Under the pieces are notes generated by a model that saw nothing but the letters and a program-made list of their open reading frames with translations, ran no database searches and had not been told where the DNA came from. The position numbers and the translations under genes were made by a program. From contig SVFK01000001.1 in the NCBI GenBank assembly GCA_015056915.1, positions 62,001 through 126,000 on the forward strand: a stretch of DNA of 64,000 bases, read 5' to 3'. The stretch's first letter is position 1. Each line of letters begins with the position of its first letter. Positions 26,814 through 34,733 of this stretch are shown piece after piece. This DNA is from Lachnospiraceae bacterium. GTDB taxonomy: Bacteria > Bacillota > Clostridia > Lachnospirales > Lachnospiraceae.

Positions 26814-27590
26814 CTAACCTAAAGCTACATCCAATACCATCATCAGCGCAAAACCCACCGCAAAGGTAATGGTCCCCAGATTGGAATGTTCTCCGGCACT
26901 GGCTTCGGGAATTAATTCTTCCACCACAACGTAAATCATTGCTCCGGCTGCAAATGCAAGCATATACGGCAATATAGGTGTTACAACACTTGCCAGCAAT
27001 ATAGCAATTATCGCACCAATGGGCTCTACGATACCAGACAATGCACCCAATAGGAAGGATTTACCTCTACTGTTTCCTTCGCTGCAAAGCGGCAATGAAA
27101 TGATAGCCCCCTCCGGGAAATTCTGTATTGCAATTCCAATAGCCAGCGTAATGGCTCCTGCCATAGTTACAGCACCATCACCATTGATAACACCTGCCAA
27201 AATAGCACCGCAGGCAGCCCCTTCCGGCAGATTGTGTATGGTTACTGCCAGCATCAGCATAGCTGTACGGCTCAAACCACTTTTGCTACCCTCCGGCCGT
27301 TCACTGCCCACATGTAAATGGGGCACCAGAATATCCATGAACAACAAAAAAAGAATACCCAGCAAAAATCCGATTAAAGCAGGGAAAAAGGCCATTTTTC
27401 CCATATCCTCACACATATCCATTGCCGGTATCAATAAAGACCATACCGAAGCAGCCACCATTACACCGGCTGCAAATCCGGTAAAAGCTCTCTGTAAATT
27501 TGTACTAATCTGCTTCTTTAAAAAGAATACACAGGCAGCACCCGCCGTTGTTCCCACAAACGGTAGTAGCAATCCTAAAACAATACCCAT
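26814..27590 (-). CDS. ZIP-family divalent metal transporter
   Basis: A 258-residue eight-helix ZIP permease (GufA/ZupT-like). The metal site helices are MLMLAVTIHNLPEGAACGAIL (H-N-P-E-G) and LAIGIAIQNFPEGAIISLPL (Q-N-x-P-E-G). It most likely imports zinc or iron. A His/Gly loop (MDILVPHLHVGSER) lies between helices 3 and 4. AGGAG before ATG. Zinc is a plausible theme with the His-rich CobW protein 3 kb on and the SmtB-like repressor, but no shared operator was recognised. Confidence 0.93.
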   Translation of the reverse strand: MGIVLGLLLPFVGTTAGAACVFFLKKQISTNLQRAFTGFAAGVMVAASVWSLLIPAMDMCEDMGKMAFFPALIGFLLGILFLLFMDILVPHLHVGSERPEGSKSGLSRTAMLMLAVTIHNLPEGAACGAILAGVINGDGAVTMAGAITLAIGIAIQNFPEGAIISLPLCSEGNSRGKSFLLGALSGIVEPIGAIIAILLASVVTPILPYMLAFAAGAMIYVVVEELIPEASAGEHSNLGTITFAVGFALMMVLDVALG

Positions 27591-27689
27591 ATTCTCTCCT
27601 TTTTCTTAGAGAAACACCTTTCTTTTATAAAACTGACACTATTATACTATGCCACCTAACCCAAAAGGTTCTCCATTACAACAATAAAA

Positions 27690-29363
27690 TTATATAATTT
27701 CTTCTGTTCTGCTATCTATCAAGATTTTCGGAACCAGATACATGAAAAATAGCACACTTTGTCCCAGATACCACACTGTCTCAAACATTCCATATCCCAC
27801 AAAGAAAAGTATAATAAACAGCGGCAAAATATCTTCCCTTCTCCTGCCCTTAAAGCCTAGCTTAAGCGCCTTGATTCCCAAACCAAGAATCAGAAGCACC
27901 AGACAGATGCCTGCGGGAATACCGTGATAAAATGCAACCTGCAAAAATACATTTTGCGCATGCCATGCATGATAATTCTCTGTAATCTGAAAATACCCCT
28001 CCTGCTGAGTATGCCCGGTGAGATTCAAATGCTTCCAATATTTTTCATAAATTGCCAGACGTACCTTTACGGAGTTGATACTATCCTCTTTCGATAATAA
28101 CGCATCTGCTTCCTCTGTCAAAGACTGCTCTCCATCTGTAGCAGTCGCAGTTAGAGACGCTAAAATCTGCCTTTCCGCACCGGAATTGTTTGATGCCAGT
28201 AAAATGGTAGTCTCTTCCTTTGAGATGCTGTTATCCTCTTCGAGACCTTCACCGGATGTCAAATAGAATCTTCCCAGCATAGTCTGCATTGCTTCCTCCC
28301 ATGAGATATATTTGGTACTATCGTAAGGATCAAAGGAATGCACCTTCGCCTCGTTATACTCCGAGCCAAACCATACAGGATGCGTCAAAATCGTAGGCAA
28401 ATAGCGTATTGTCACATATACCACAGGAAACGTCAATACTACGCACAAGCACAAGGCGCCTGCCCGCAATACAAGCTTCCACCATTTCATTTTGCGCAGT
28501 ATCCACGCTTCCAAAATACCAAAAACAACCAATATCGCTACCGCTACCAGCAAAGCAGTTCTCGCCATGGTAAACAGAATGAAGCTGAAAAGTCCCCCGG
28601 CAAGCACCACATAAAAAAGAGTCAACAGTCGTCTCTTTCTGGTTTGCCGTTTTGTTTTACCTTCACCTTTCTCCCAATAAAGACAATGAAGCTTATACAA
28701 TGTCATAATAAAAGCTGCAAGATACATCATTGCATTAATATTACAGTTGGAATAGGCACCGCTGTAACGCACTGCATCATAGGGTCTGAAGCCGTATGCA
28801 AAGATCTGCAATAGAAAAAATCCCAGAATAACACCATTTGCTGCGCCATCCCACAAAGCATCTTTTTCTGCCTTGGTAAAAGGAATCAGATAAAACATGC
28901 CGAACATAACCAGATACCACATCGGCCAAAATTCGCTCAGACGGGAAAATAGCATTAATACGGAAAGTACTACCCAAAGAGCTACCAGAAACGGATTGCC
29001 CAGTGATGCATTCTGCAAGGACTTCCTCTCCTGCCAAAGATGCACTGCTACAACTCCCAGACATCCCATTACTATGATACCGGTCACATACTGGGACACA
29101 AAGATAGAATAAGAGTCTCTCTGCCACAGGATATATCCTATCCCACTCACCGGCAGCCATATCAAAAACCATACCAAATATTTTTTTAGGGGCACTCTCT
29201 TAAGAGAAAAATGGCTAAGCATGATTACCGACATCACAATACCTGTCATATTCACAAAAGGAGCCCAGTACTTCCATGCAAGACTTCCTCTGGTAAAGTC
29301 AATCAGCATAATGCATGCAAAACAAATCGTATACAAAAAAACTCTTCCTGCTTTTTTCTCCAT
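27690..29363 (-). CDS. O-antigen ligase/polymerase-like membrane protein
   Basis: A 557-residue protein with about 12 membrane helices and a large extracytoplasmic loop of about 150 residues (about 350-490) before the last helices. The region NYHAWHAQNVFLQVAFYHGIPAGICLVLLILGLG resembles the Wzy_C/O-antigen ligase motif. Such proteins in Gram-positives polymerise or attach cell-surface polysaccharides, but no glycosyltransferase cluster is here. ATG at 29363 is used rather than the upstream TTG. It follows the short CobW gene by 22 bases. Confidence 0.7.
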   Translation of the reverse strand: MEKKAGRVFLYTICFACIMLIDFTRGSLAWKYWAPFVNMTGIVMSVIMLSHFSLKRVPLKKYLVWFLIWLPVSGIGYILWQRDSYSIFVSQYVTGIIVMGCLGVVAVHLWQERKSLQNASLGNPFLVALWVVLSVLMLFSRLSEFWPMWYLVMFGMFYLIPFTKAEKDALWDGAANGVILGFFLLQIFAYGFRPYDAVRYSGAYSNCNINAMMYLAAFIMTLYKLHCLYWEKGEGKTKRQTRKRRLLTLFYVVLAGGLFSFILFTMARTALLVAVAILVVFGILEAWILRKMKWWKLVLRAGALCLCVVLTFPVVYVTIRYLPTILTHPVWFGSEYNEAKVHSFDPYDSTKYISWEEAMQTMLGRFYLTSGEGLEEDNSISKEETTILLASNNSGAERQILASLTATATDGEQSLTEEADALLSKEDSINSVKVRLAIYEKYWKHLNLTGHTQQEGYFQITENYHAWHAQNVFLQVAFYHGIPAGICLVLLILGLGIKALKLGFKGRRREDILPLFIILFFVGYGMFETVWYLGQSVLFFMYLVPKILIDSRTEEII

Positions 29364-29385
29364 CTCGAACAAATTTCCCTTTTCT

Positions 29386-30315
29386 TTATACAAAATTGAT
29401 TATTTCTTCCTTGGGTGCATTGGTTTTCTCCACGCTGATTGCATGAAGCACGGGACCTTCTCCCTTATAGTCTTCCCAATATTCCTTGCTAACAGTAGCA
29501 GTAACCTTTACCCAGTCCTTCTGCTTCAAAGCCCCTGCTCCCGCAAATTCACAGGCATATCCCAAAAAAGCCATATCATCTGCACAACAAGTCATAGCCA
29601 TACGTCCCGGCACAAAATAATTGCTTTTAAAATGCTCCGGCTTTAATACCATGGCAACAAACTGTATCTTTTTGCCGATATAACGCTCCAGATGATCCAT
29701 GGAATCCAGATACCAGATACCGTATCCCTGATTGTCCAACACTATGATTTCCTGATTCAAATCATAAGGCAGATCCTCTTCAAAGATTTCATCAATCTCT
29801 CCGTTAGCATCCTCGAAAATAACATCTGCAGAAGGATTGACCGCTTTGATATTTCTCTTATAGGTATTCAAATCGGTAATTCCGTCACACCTGTTAAAAA
29901 TAATCATCTCTGATTTACGAATCATTTCCGCCAGCAGAGAACGCATATTGGTATAATACATAGGAAATGTAGAACCATCAATCATGGTAATCTGCTGATC
30001 TATTTTCCAATACCAGGGAAGCTTTACATTTTTATAATTCCACATACCGTTAAATTCGATAATAATTCTGTCCGGCTTGTGCTTTTTTTCCAGTTCAATC
30101 AGATGCGAAGAATTAAAATCCTCCTCATCCTCTATTATCTCAATCACTGCACGACTTCTTGCAAGCAGCTCCTCGTCATATTCATTTTCACCTTCCTCGC
30201 ACAGCAAAATAAGAGTTTTTCCCTTGATTTGAAAATAAGGCTGTGCAAGCGTAAAGGTGATAAATTCGGTCTTACCGCTCTCCAAAAAACCATTAATCAT
30301 ATATACCGGCTTCAT
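29386..30315 (-). CDS. CobW-like GTP-binding protein without His tract
   Basis: A 309-residue P-loop GTPase of the CobW/COG0523 neighbourhood: MKPVYMINGFLESGKTEFI at the start, IIEFNGMWNY as the switch region, and MIIFNRCDGITDLNTYKRNIKAVNP as the base-recognition region. It lacks the CxCC metal motif and any His-rich insert; the C-terminal third (about 215-305) resembles a nucleic-acid-binding or CobW-C domain (IGKKIQFVAMVLKPEHFKSNYFVPGRMAMTCCADD). GGAGG precedes ATG by 11 bases. It follows the His-rich CobW gene after 21 bases, so the two GTPases are co-transcribed. Confidence 0.8.
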   Translation of the reverse strand: MKPVYMINGFLESGKTEFITFTLAQPYFQIKGKTLILLCEEGENEYDEELLARSRAVIEIIEDEEDFNSSHLIELEKKHKPDRIIIEFNGMWNYKNVKLPWYWKIDQQITMIDGSTFPMYYTNMRSLLAEMIRKSEMIIFNRCDGITDLNTYKRNIKAVNPSADVIFEDANGEIDEIFEEDLPYDLNQEIIVLDNQGYGIWYLDSMDHLERYIGKKIQFVAMVLKPEHFKSNYFVPGRMAMTCCADDMAFLGYACEFAGAGALKQKDWVKVTATVSKEYWEDYKGEGPVLHAISVEKTNAPKEEIINFV

Positions 30316-30336
30316 ACCAACCATTACCTCCAAATA

Positions 30337-31506
30337 CTATTTGCGAAACAATTCTGCCAGTGCATCCTCGTTCAGCTTGGAACCGATAACACAGATTTTA
30401 CCGGTCACCTCGGGCTTACCGACCCTTACCTCATGCTCCTGCGGCACATAATCATAATAAATCCACGTGCCGTCCTCTGCAGGCACCATACCTTTGGCAC
30501 GCAGAATCATTCCATATTCCCCACTGTCCAAAGCCTCAAGAATCTGCTCTATCTCCTCGGCGCTATAAGTATTGGGAGTCTCCATACCCCAACTGGTAAA
30601 TACTTCATCTGCATGATGATGATCGTGATGATGTCCATGGTGATGGTGATGGTGCTCGTGATCGTGACAGCCACAGGTACAATGCTCGTCATGCTCGTGG
30701 TGGTGATGATGCTCATGGTCATGATGCTCGTGGTCGTGACAGCCACAGGTGCAATGCTCATCATGCTCGTGGTGGTGATGATGCTCATGGTCATGATGCT
30801 CGTGGTCATGATGCTCATGGTCGTGACAGCCACAGGTACAGTGCTCGTCATGCTCATGATGATGCTCATGCGCCTCCTCCAGCATCTCCTTCATCATATC
30901 CTCCAGCTTGTCCGCACCCTCAATCGTCTTTAATATTTCAACTCCGTCCAACTGGTCAATAGGTGTCGTAATAATCGTTGCCTTGTCATTCATTTCACGA
31001 ATCATTTCCACACATGCCTTGATTTTATCCTGACCCACCTTATCAGTTCTGCTCAAGATAATGGTTCCCGCATATGCAATCTGATTGCTAAAAAATTCAC
31101 CGAAATTCTTCCGATACATTTTGCACTTAGAGGCATCCACCACAGCCACAGCACTATTTACCTGTACCTCCACTTCCCCTGCCACATCTTCCACAGCCTT
31201 CAATACATCAGAAAGCTTACCGACACCGGAGGGCTCAATCAGGATTCGCTCAGGTGCATAAGTGCTGATTACTTCCTTCAGGGAAGTACCGAAATCCCCC
31301 ACTAGCGAACAGCAGATACAACCGGAATTCATTTCCTTGATTTCAATACCTGCTTCTTTAAGAAATCCACCGTCAATGCCGATTTCACCAAATTCATTTT
31401 CAATCAGAACGGTCTTGCTTCCGTCCAAAGCTTCCTTCAACAGCTTCTTTATCAAAGTCGTTTTTCCTGCTCCTAAAAAGCCGGATATCACATCAATTCT
31501 TGTCAT
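30337..31506 (-). CDS. CobW/COG0523 metal-chaperone GTPase with large His/Cys insert
   Basis: A 389-residue GTPase. Walker A is GFLGAGKTT (residues 9-17), the metal motif GCICC gives C63, C65 and C66, and LSRTDKVGQDKI is the base-specificity loop. Residues about 213-299 are a His-rich insert containing the unit HEHDEHCTCGCHDHEHH three times, with further HDHEHH units between. A CobW C-terminal domain (IEQILEALDSGEYGMILRAKGMVPAEDGTWIYYDYVPQ) follows. Such proteins hand Zn or other metals to client enzymes under limitation. The insert is unusually long and includes nine or so Cys within a His field. GGAGG lies four bases before the ATG. Confidence 0.92.
   Translation of the reverse strand: MTRIDVISGFLGAGKTTLIKKLLKEALDGSKTVLIENEFGEIGIDGGFLKEAGIEIKEMNSGCICCSLVGDFGTSLKEVISTYAPERILIEPSGVGKLSDVLKAVEDVAGEVEVQVNSAVAVVDASKCKMYRKNFGEFFSNQIAYAGTIILSRTDKVGQDKIKACVEMIREMNDKATIITTPIDQLDGVEILKTIEGADKLEDMMKEMLEEAHEHHHEHDEHCTCGCHDHEHHDHEHHDHEHHHHHEHDEHCTCGCHDHEHHDHEHHHHHEHDEHCTCGCHDHEHHHHHHGHHHDHHHADEVFTSWGMETPNTYSAEEIEQILEALDSGEYGMILRAKGMVPAEDGTWIYYDYVPQEHEVRVGKPEVTGKICVIGSKLNEDALAELFRK
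30612..30870 (-). repeat. In-frame tandem repeats encoding the His/Cys-rich insert
   Basis: GTGGTGATGATG-type His codon runs interspersed with three copies of the block coding HEHDEHCTCGCHDHEHH. The near-identical blocks make this a likely site of length change by slippage or unequal recombination. Confidence 0.85.
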
Positions 31507-31613
31507 ATTTCCTCCTCGTAGCCAAACAGCTTATTTTGCTTTATTTTTTTATTTTCTACCATATTCACATGCTTGTCAATAAGCCACGCTGAAAACTTTT
31601 TATAATATCATAG

Positions 31614-31806
31614 AGGACTTCGCCGGAATGGCAGGGCTTGGGTCACCCATTCTGTCCGCGGCACGCTCTCGCTCCGTGAAAAACGTAGCGGACACTAAGC
31701 TCGAGGATGAATTTCATTCATCCTGACCTCGCTAAGTGCCGACGTTTTTCAAGGGCACGCTTAACAGAACAGGTGGCCCAAGCGCCCTGCCATTCCGGTG
31801 AAGCCT
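31614..31806. repeat. Long imperfect palindrome 2 (about 190 bp hairpin)
   Basis: Arms converge on the apical stem AGGATGA (31704-31710) / TCATCCT (31718-31724). Perfect blocks include 31623-31636 with 31785-31798 (14 bp) and 31677-31686 with 31742-31751 (10 bp). It fills most of the 304-base gap between the CobW gene and the serine protease gene. It carries CTCGCT twice (31668, 31728), CGTAGCG (31684-31690) and GCTAAGTGC (31731-31739), boxes shared with the other two palindromes. No coding frame is supported here. Confidence 0.85.
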
Positions 31807-31810
31807 CCTC

Positions 31811-32485
31811 TCAATATACTTGCGCATATTCTGCCTGAATAATACTTAAAGGAAGAGCAACTACCTGCTCCTCCTCGTTTGCACCACATAGGATTCCCAG
31901 AAAATTACCGGCGGTATCAAACACTCCGCCACCGGACATCCCCGGACAAATTTGTCCTTGAAGTAGCATCATATATTGTGCAAAATCTTCTACATATATC
32001 CAATTATTAAGCACCTGTCCGCCTGTAGGTTCTTCCACCTCGGACAGACCATTTTCTTGCGAAAGTCGGTCTGTATAGCCACCTCCATAGAATGCCACCT
32101 CTGTTCCTTCCTGTATGGTATCAAAGACTTCCTTATCAATGGAAACCGGTTGATATTCCTTTCGATTTGTCTTGGGAAGCGATGCTAACGGCACATTGAT
32201 AAAAGCCACATCCGAGTCAGTGGATATATGGTATGATGCCCCCTCCACAGAGTAACCGTCATAAAAAGTAATCACTATCTCTTCCGCCTCCTGCTCCAAA
32301 ACATGGGCAGCAGTTACCAGTACAAAATATTCCTCTTGTCTTTCATAAATCACACCACTACCCTGCATTTCACCTGCTGTCACACAGATTACGGACTGCT
32401 CCGGCGCCATTTCCGTCTTGCCGCAGCCACTGCAAAGCAATAATATCATTGAAAGCAGACATAGCGTTTTTTGTTTTCGCTTCAC
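31811..32485 (-). CDS. Trypsin-like serine protease lipoprotein
   Basis: A 224-residue chymotrypsin-fold protease with a signal peptide and lipobox-like CSGC (Cys21), so it is probably anchored outside the membrane. The catalytic triad is visible as H61 (VTAAHVLE), D92 (SDVAFINV) and S184 (PGMSGGGVFD). It has no PDZ domain, unlike DegP/HtrA, so it is a minimal S1 domain. GTG start with GGAGG six bases upstream. Single gene; substrate unknown. Confidence 0.85.
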   Translation of the reverse strand: MKRKQKTLCLLSMILLLCSGCGKTEMAPEQSVICVTAGEMQGSGVIYERQEEYFVLVTAAHVLEQEAEEIVITFYDGYSVEGASYHISTDSDVAFINVPLASLPKTNRKEYQPVSIDKEVFDTIQEGTEVAFYGGGYTDRLSQENGLSEVEEPTGGQVLNNWIYVEDFAQYMMLLQGQICPGMSGGGVFDTAGNFLGILCGANEEEQVVALPLSIIQAEYAQVY

Positions 32486-32545
32486 AATATTCCTCCCAAA
32501 GATTTATCATCCAAAACTTTATCTTCCCAAACTTCATCTTATATA

Positions 32546-32585
32546 ACTTCTTCCATAGCTACTTCTTCCATAGCTACTTCTTCTA
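32546..32585. repeat. Short tandem repeat, 15-bp unit
   Basis: ACTTCTTCCATAGCT occurs twice in a row followed by a partial third copy, in the stretch between rnpB and the protease gene. No function seen. Confidence 0.7.
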
Positions 32586-32597
32586 CAGTTATATACC

Positions 32598-32629
32598 AAA
32601 AACGGACTGCTCTGACAGCAAGCAGTCCG
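32598..32629 (-). terminator. Terminator of rnpB
   Basis: On the minus strand GCGGACTGCT, 9-base loop, AGCAGTCCG, then TTTTT, about 15 bases after the RNase P RNA end. Confidence 0.9.
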
Positions 32630-32642
32630 CATTCCTTTCTCT

Positions 32643-32998
32643 TTGTGTAAGCAAAATTATAAGCCGAGTTCTGTATTCTATAATCATCTATCTAGTACGA
32701 CTGTCACCAGCCGCATCAAGCGACCCACCTGAAAGCAGGTCGGGCCAACCTATCGCTTTCCTTTTGGTCTTGCTTCGGATGGGGTTTACATGGCTCCGCC
32801 TGTTACCAGCCGGACGGTAGTCTCTTACACTGCCTTTCCACCCTTACCGGAAAATCAAAGCTGATTCCCGGCGGTATATTTCTATTGCACTAGCCTTGGA
32901 GTCACCTCCACCAGACGTTATCTGGCATCCTGCCCTGTGAAGCCCGGACTTTCCTCACCTGCATTACATGCAGCCGCGATTATATATCTTACTTACAC
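32643..32998 (-). ncRNA. rnpB: RNase P RNA, bacterial type A
   Basis: The catalytic RNA that matures tRNA 5' ends. Conserved cores are visible: GAGGAAAGTCCGGGCT and ACAGGGCAGGATGCCAG near the 5' side, AGTGCAATAGAAA, and CAGAACTCGGCTTATA at the 3' side. The P1 helix is closed by GTGTAAG at the 5' end (32992-32998) and CTTACAC at the 3' end (32645-32651). The GGGCAGG-TGCCAG arrangement fits type A rather than the Bacillus type B. Length about 355 nt. Confidence 0.95.
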
Positions 32999-33005
32999 TC
33001 CCATG

Positions 33006-33034
33006 ATTATAAGGTTTCCATGATAAAAAATCAA
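33006..33034 (-). promoter_or_regulatory. Promoter of rnpB
   Basis: Minus-strand TTGATT (33029-33034), 17 bases, TATAAT (33006-33011), placing the start site at the first bases of the P1 helix. Confidence 0.85.
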
Positions 33035-33050
33035 GCAAAATCGCACTCGC

Positions 33051-34664
33051 TTATGCCACTCGCTCAAAGGGGATAATATTGTCCTCACTCTTTGCCTTCG
33101 GCTTTCTCGCGAACAATGCTTTAATCCGAACGATGGCCTGCCAGTAACCAACCACTGCCAGTGGAAACATAGTAACATAATAGGGGAATATGTATCTTGC
33201 TTTGGCTTCCCAAATAATCGAAAAGAAGAAACCGCCTATCATTGTTACAGCCAGTAAATACTCCAGCATATTACCATCCTTTTTTACCGCAAAAAGGAAA
33301 TAACATAGCATTCCCACATAAAGAATAAATTGTACACGGTCGCAAATTCCCAGTACTGAGGTGAATTTTTCACCACTCAGCTTGTCCAAAAAGGAACCCG
33401 GCACCGGCGCAATACCATTACCGTATTGGGAGCTGAAAAAGACTGATTGATATAGTGGCGCATTCCACTGGGAAAGTATCTTATTCTTGAAAAAGGTCCT
33501 CGCAGCAGACGGATTGGCCTTAAACTCCTCTAACCGGCTTCTGATATAAAGCTGACTCTCCAGTGCTGCCATATCTGAATTAAATTCCTGCCCATAATAG
33601 ACTTCCTTCACATAGTTGTTATACCAACCACATTTTCCGTCTGTTTCCTGCAGTCCCATCGCAACGTAGGATACCATGGGTACGCCCTCTTTATGGGGAT
33701 AGCCCGAGCGCACTTCGTACATCTTATAAATACCCTGATATGCCAGTGTAGGTAAAATCACTGCTGCCAGTAGTGCCACCAGCAACCTCTTATCCTTCCT
33801 TTGCAGCATATAAATTCCTGCAACCAGACATAAAGCCACTAACATAATCATGGAATTATTTCTCACCAAAATTGCCATAAACACGGAACCAACCATGCCC
33901 GCAAGCCACCTTGCGTGAGCTGTTTTATGATAACGCATAACACAAACTGCTGTCAGTACATAAAAGAATATACTGGGAATCTCACCATATACCCAGCCCG
34001 TATAGAAAATCATGGGAAGGCAAGTGAACATCAGCAGGCAATAGGCTACAGCTACCGCCACATGCTCCGTAAATTCACAAATCAACGCATATCCCAGCAG
34101 AACGATCCCCACCGACAGCATTACACAGATAAACTGAAACGCAAAATAATTGTAGGGACCTACCAAACGGAACAAAATTTCTATAAGAAAAACCAACCCC
34201 AACTGATAGGGAAACATTTCGCAATATTGCCCCTCTGACAGGAAAACATACTGCCCCTCCAAAAAGTAAGAAGCTCCTCCGTAAATAAAAGCCTGATCAC
34301 CTACCGGCAGTCTGTCTATGGCTGTAATCCACCAATAGCCAAAACCACCTGTCCAGACAGTCACTAATACCAGAGCAATTCGCATTACCCACTTCTGTAT
34401 TTGCGCTGACATATGCTTTTCCAACACAAATAATCCCACAAGCACAGCCACTGTAAGAATGAAAAATAATATGTTTTTTGCTATGGAATCATATACGCTA
34501 ATCGATCTCTCTTCTCCGTAAGGATTGCTATACTGCGTGTACTGCAGGGCATATCTTGTCAATACAACAAAAATCAAGCTTCCCACAATTCTTACAATCC
34601 ACATTGCCGTAGTACCAAGCATTCCTAAACATTTATCGTAGCTCAGTCGTCCACTCTGTTTCAT
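33051..34664 (-). CDS. GT-C/GT39-like integral membrane protein
   Basis: A 537-residue protein with about 11-12 membrane helices. The first extracytoplasmic stretch contains DRLPVGDQAFIYGGASYFLEGQYVFLSEGQYCEMFPYQLG, like the acidic lumenal loop of PMT/GT39-type glycosyltransferases, and a 120-residue outer region (about 330-450) lies between late helices. It may transfer sugars from lipid carriers to cell-wall polymers; the donor and acceptor are unknown. GGGGG precedes the ATG. It lies alone between rnpB and the nucleoside kinase. Confidence 0.65.
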   Translation of the reverse strand: MKQSGRLSYDKCLGMLGTTAMWIVRIVGSLIFVVLTRYALQYTQYSNPYGEERSISVYDSIAKNILFFILTVAVLVGLFVLEKHMSAQIQKWVMRIALVLVTVWTGGFGYWWITAIDRLPVGDQAFIYGGASYFLEGQYVFLSEGQYCEMFPYQLGLVFLIEILFRLVGPYNYFAFQFICVMLSVGIVLLGYALICEFTEHVAVAVAYCLLMFTCLPMIFYTGWVYGEIPSIFFYVLTAVCVMRYHKTAHARWLAGMVGSVFMAILVRNNSMIMLVALCLVAGIYMLQRKDKRLLVALLAAVILPTLAYQGIYKMYEVRSGYPHKEGVPMVSYVAMGLQETDGKCGWYNNYVKEVYYGQEFNSDMAALESQLYIRSRLEEFKANPSAARTFFKNKILSQWNAPLYQSVFFSSQYGNGIAPVPGSFLDKLSGEKFTSVLGICDRVQFILYVGMLCYFLFAVKKDGNMLEYLLAVTMIGGFFFSIIWEAKARYIFPYYVTMFPLAVVGYWQAIVRIKALFARKPKAKSEDNIIPFERVA

Positions 34665-34733
34665 TTGTACCCCCGCTTTGTTATCTTATATATATCAAGA
34701 TTTAAAAGCTTTCCCTATAAGTAAGTTACCTAC

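Noticed and set aside
30549..30869. 106-codon alternate frame rich in Met/Ser/Thr
   Set aside because: Frame-shifted reading of the His-codon repeats in the CobW gene.
30079..30933. 284-codon plus-strand frame with Met/Val repeats
   Set aside because: Antisense to the CobW His codons; the low-complexity Met/Val run is the complement of His codons.
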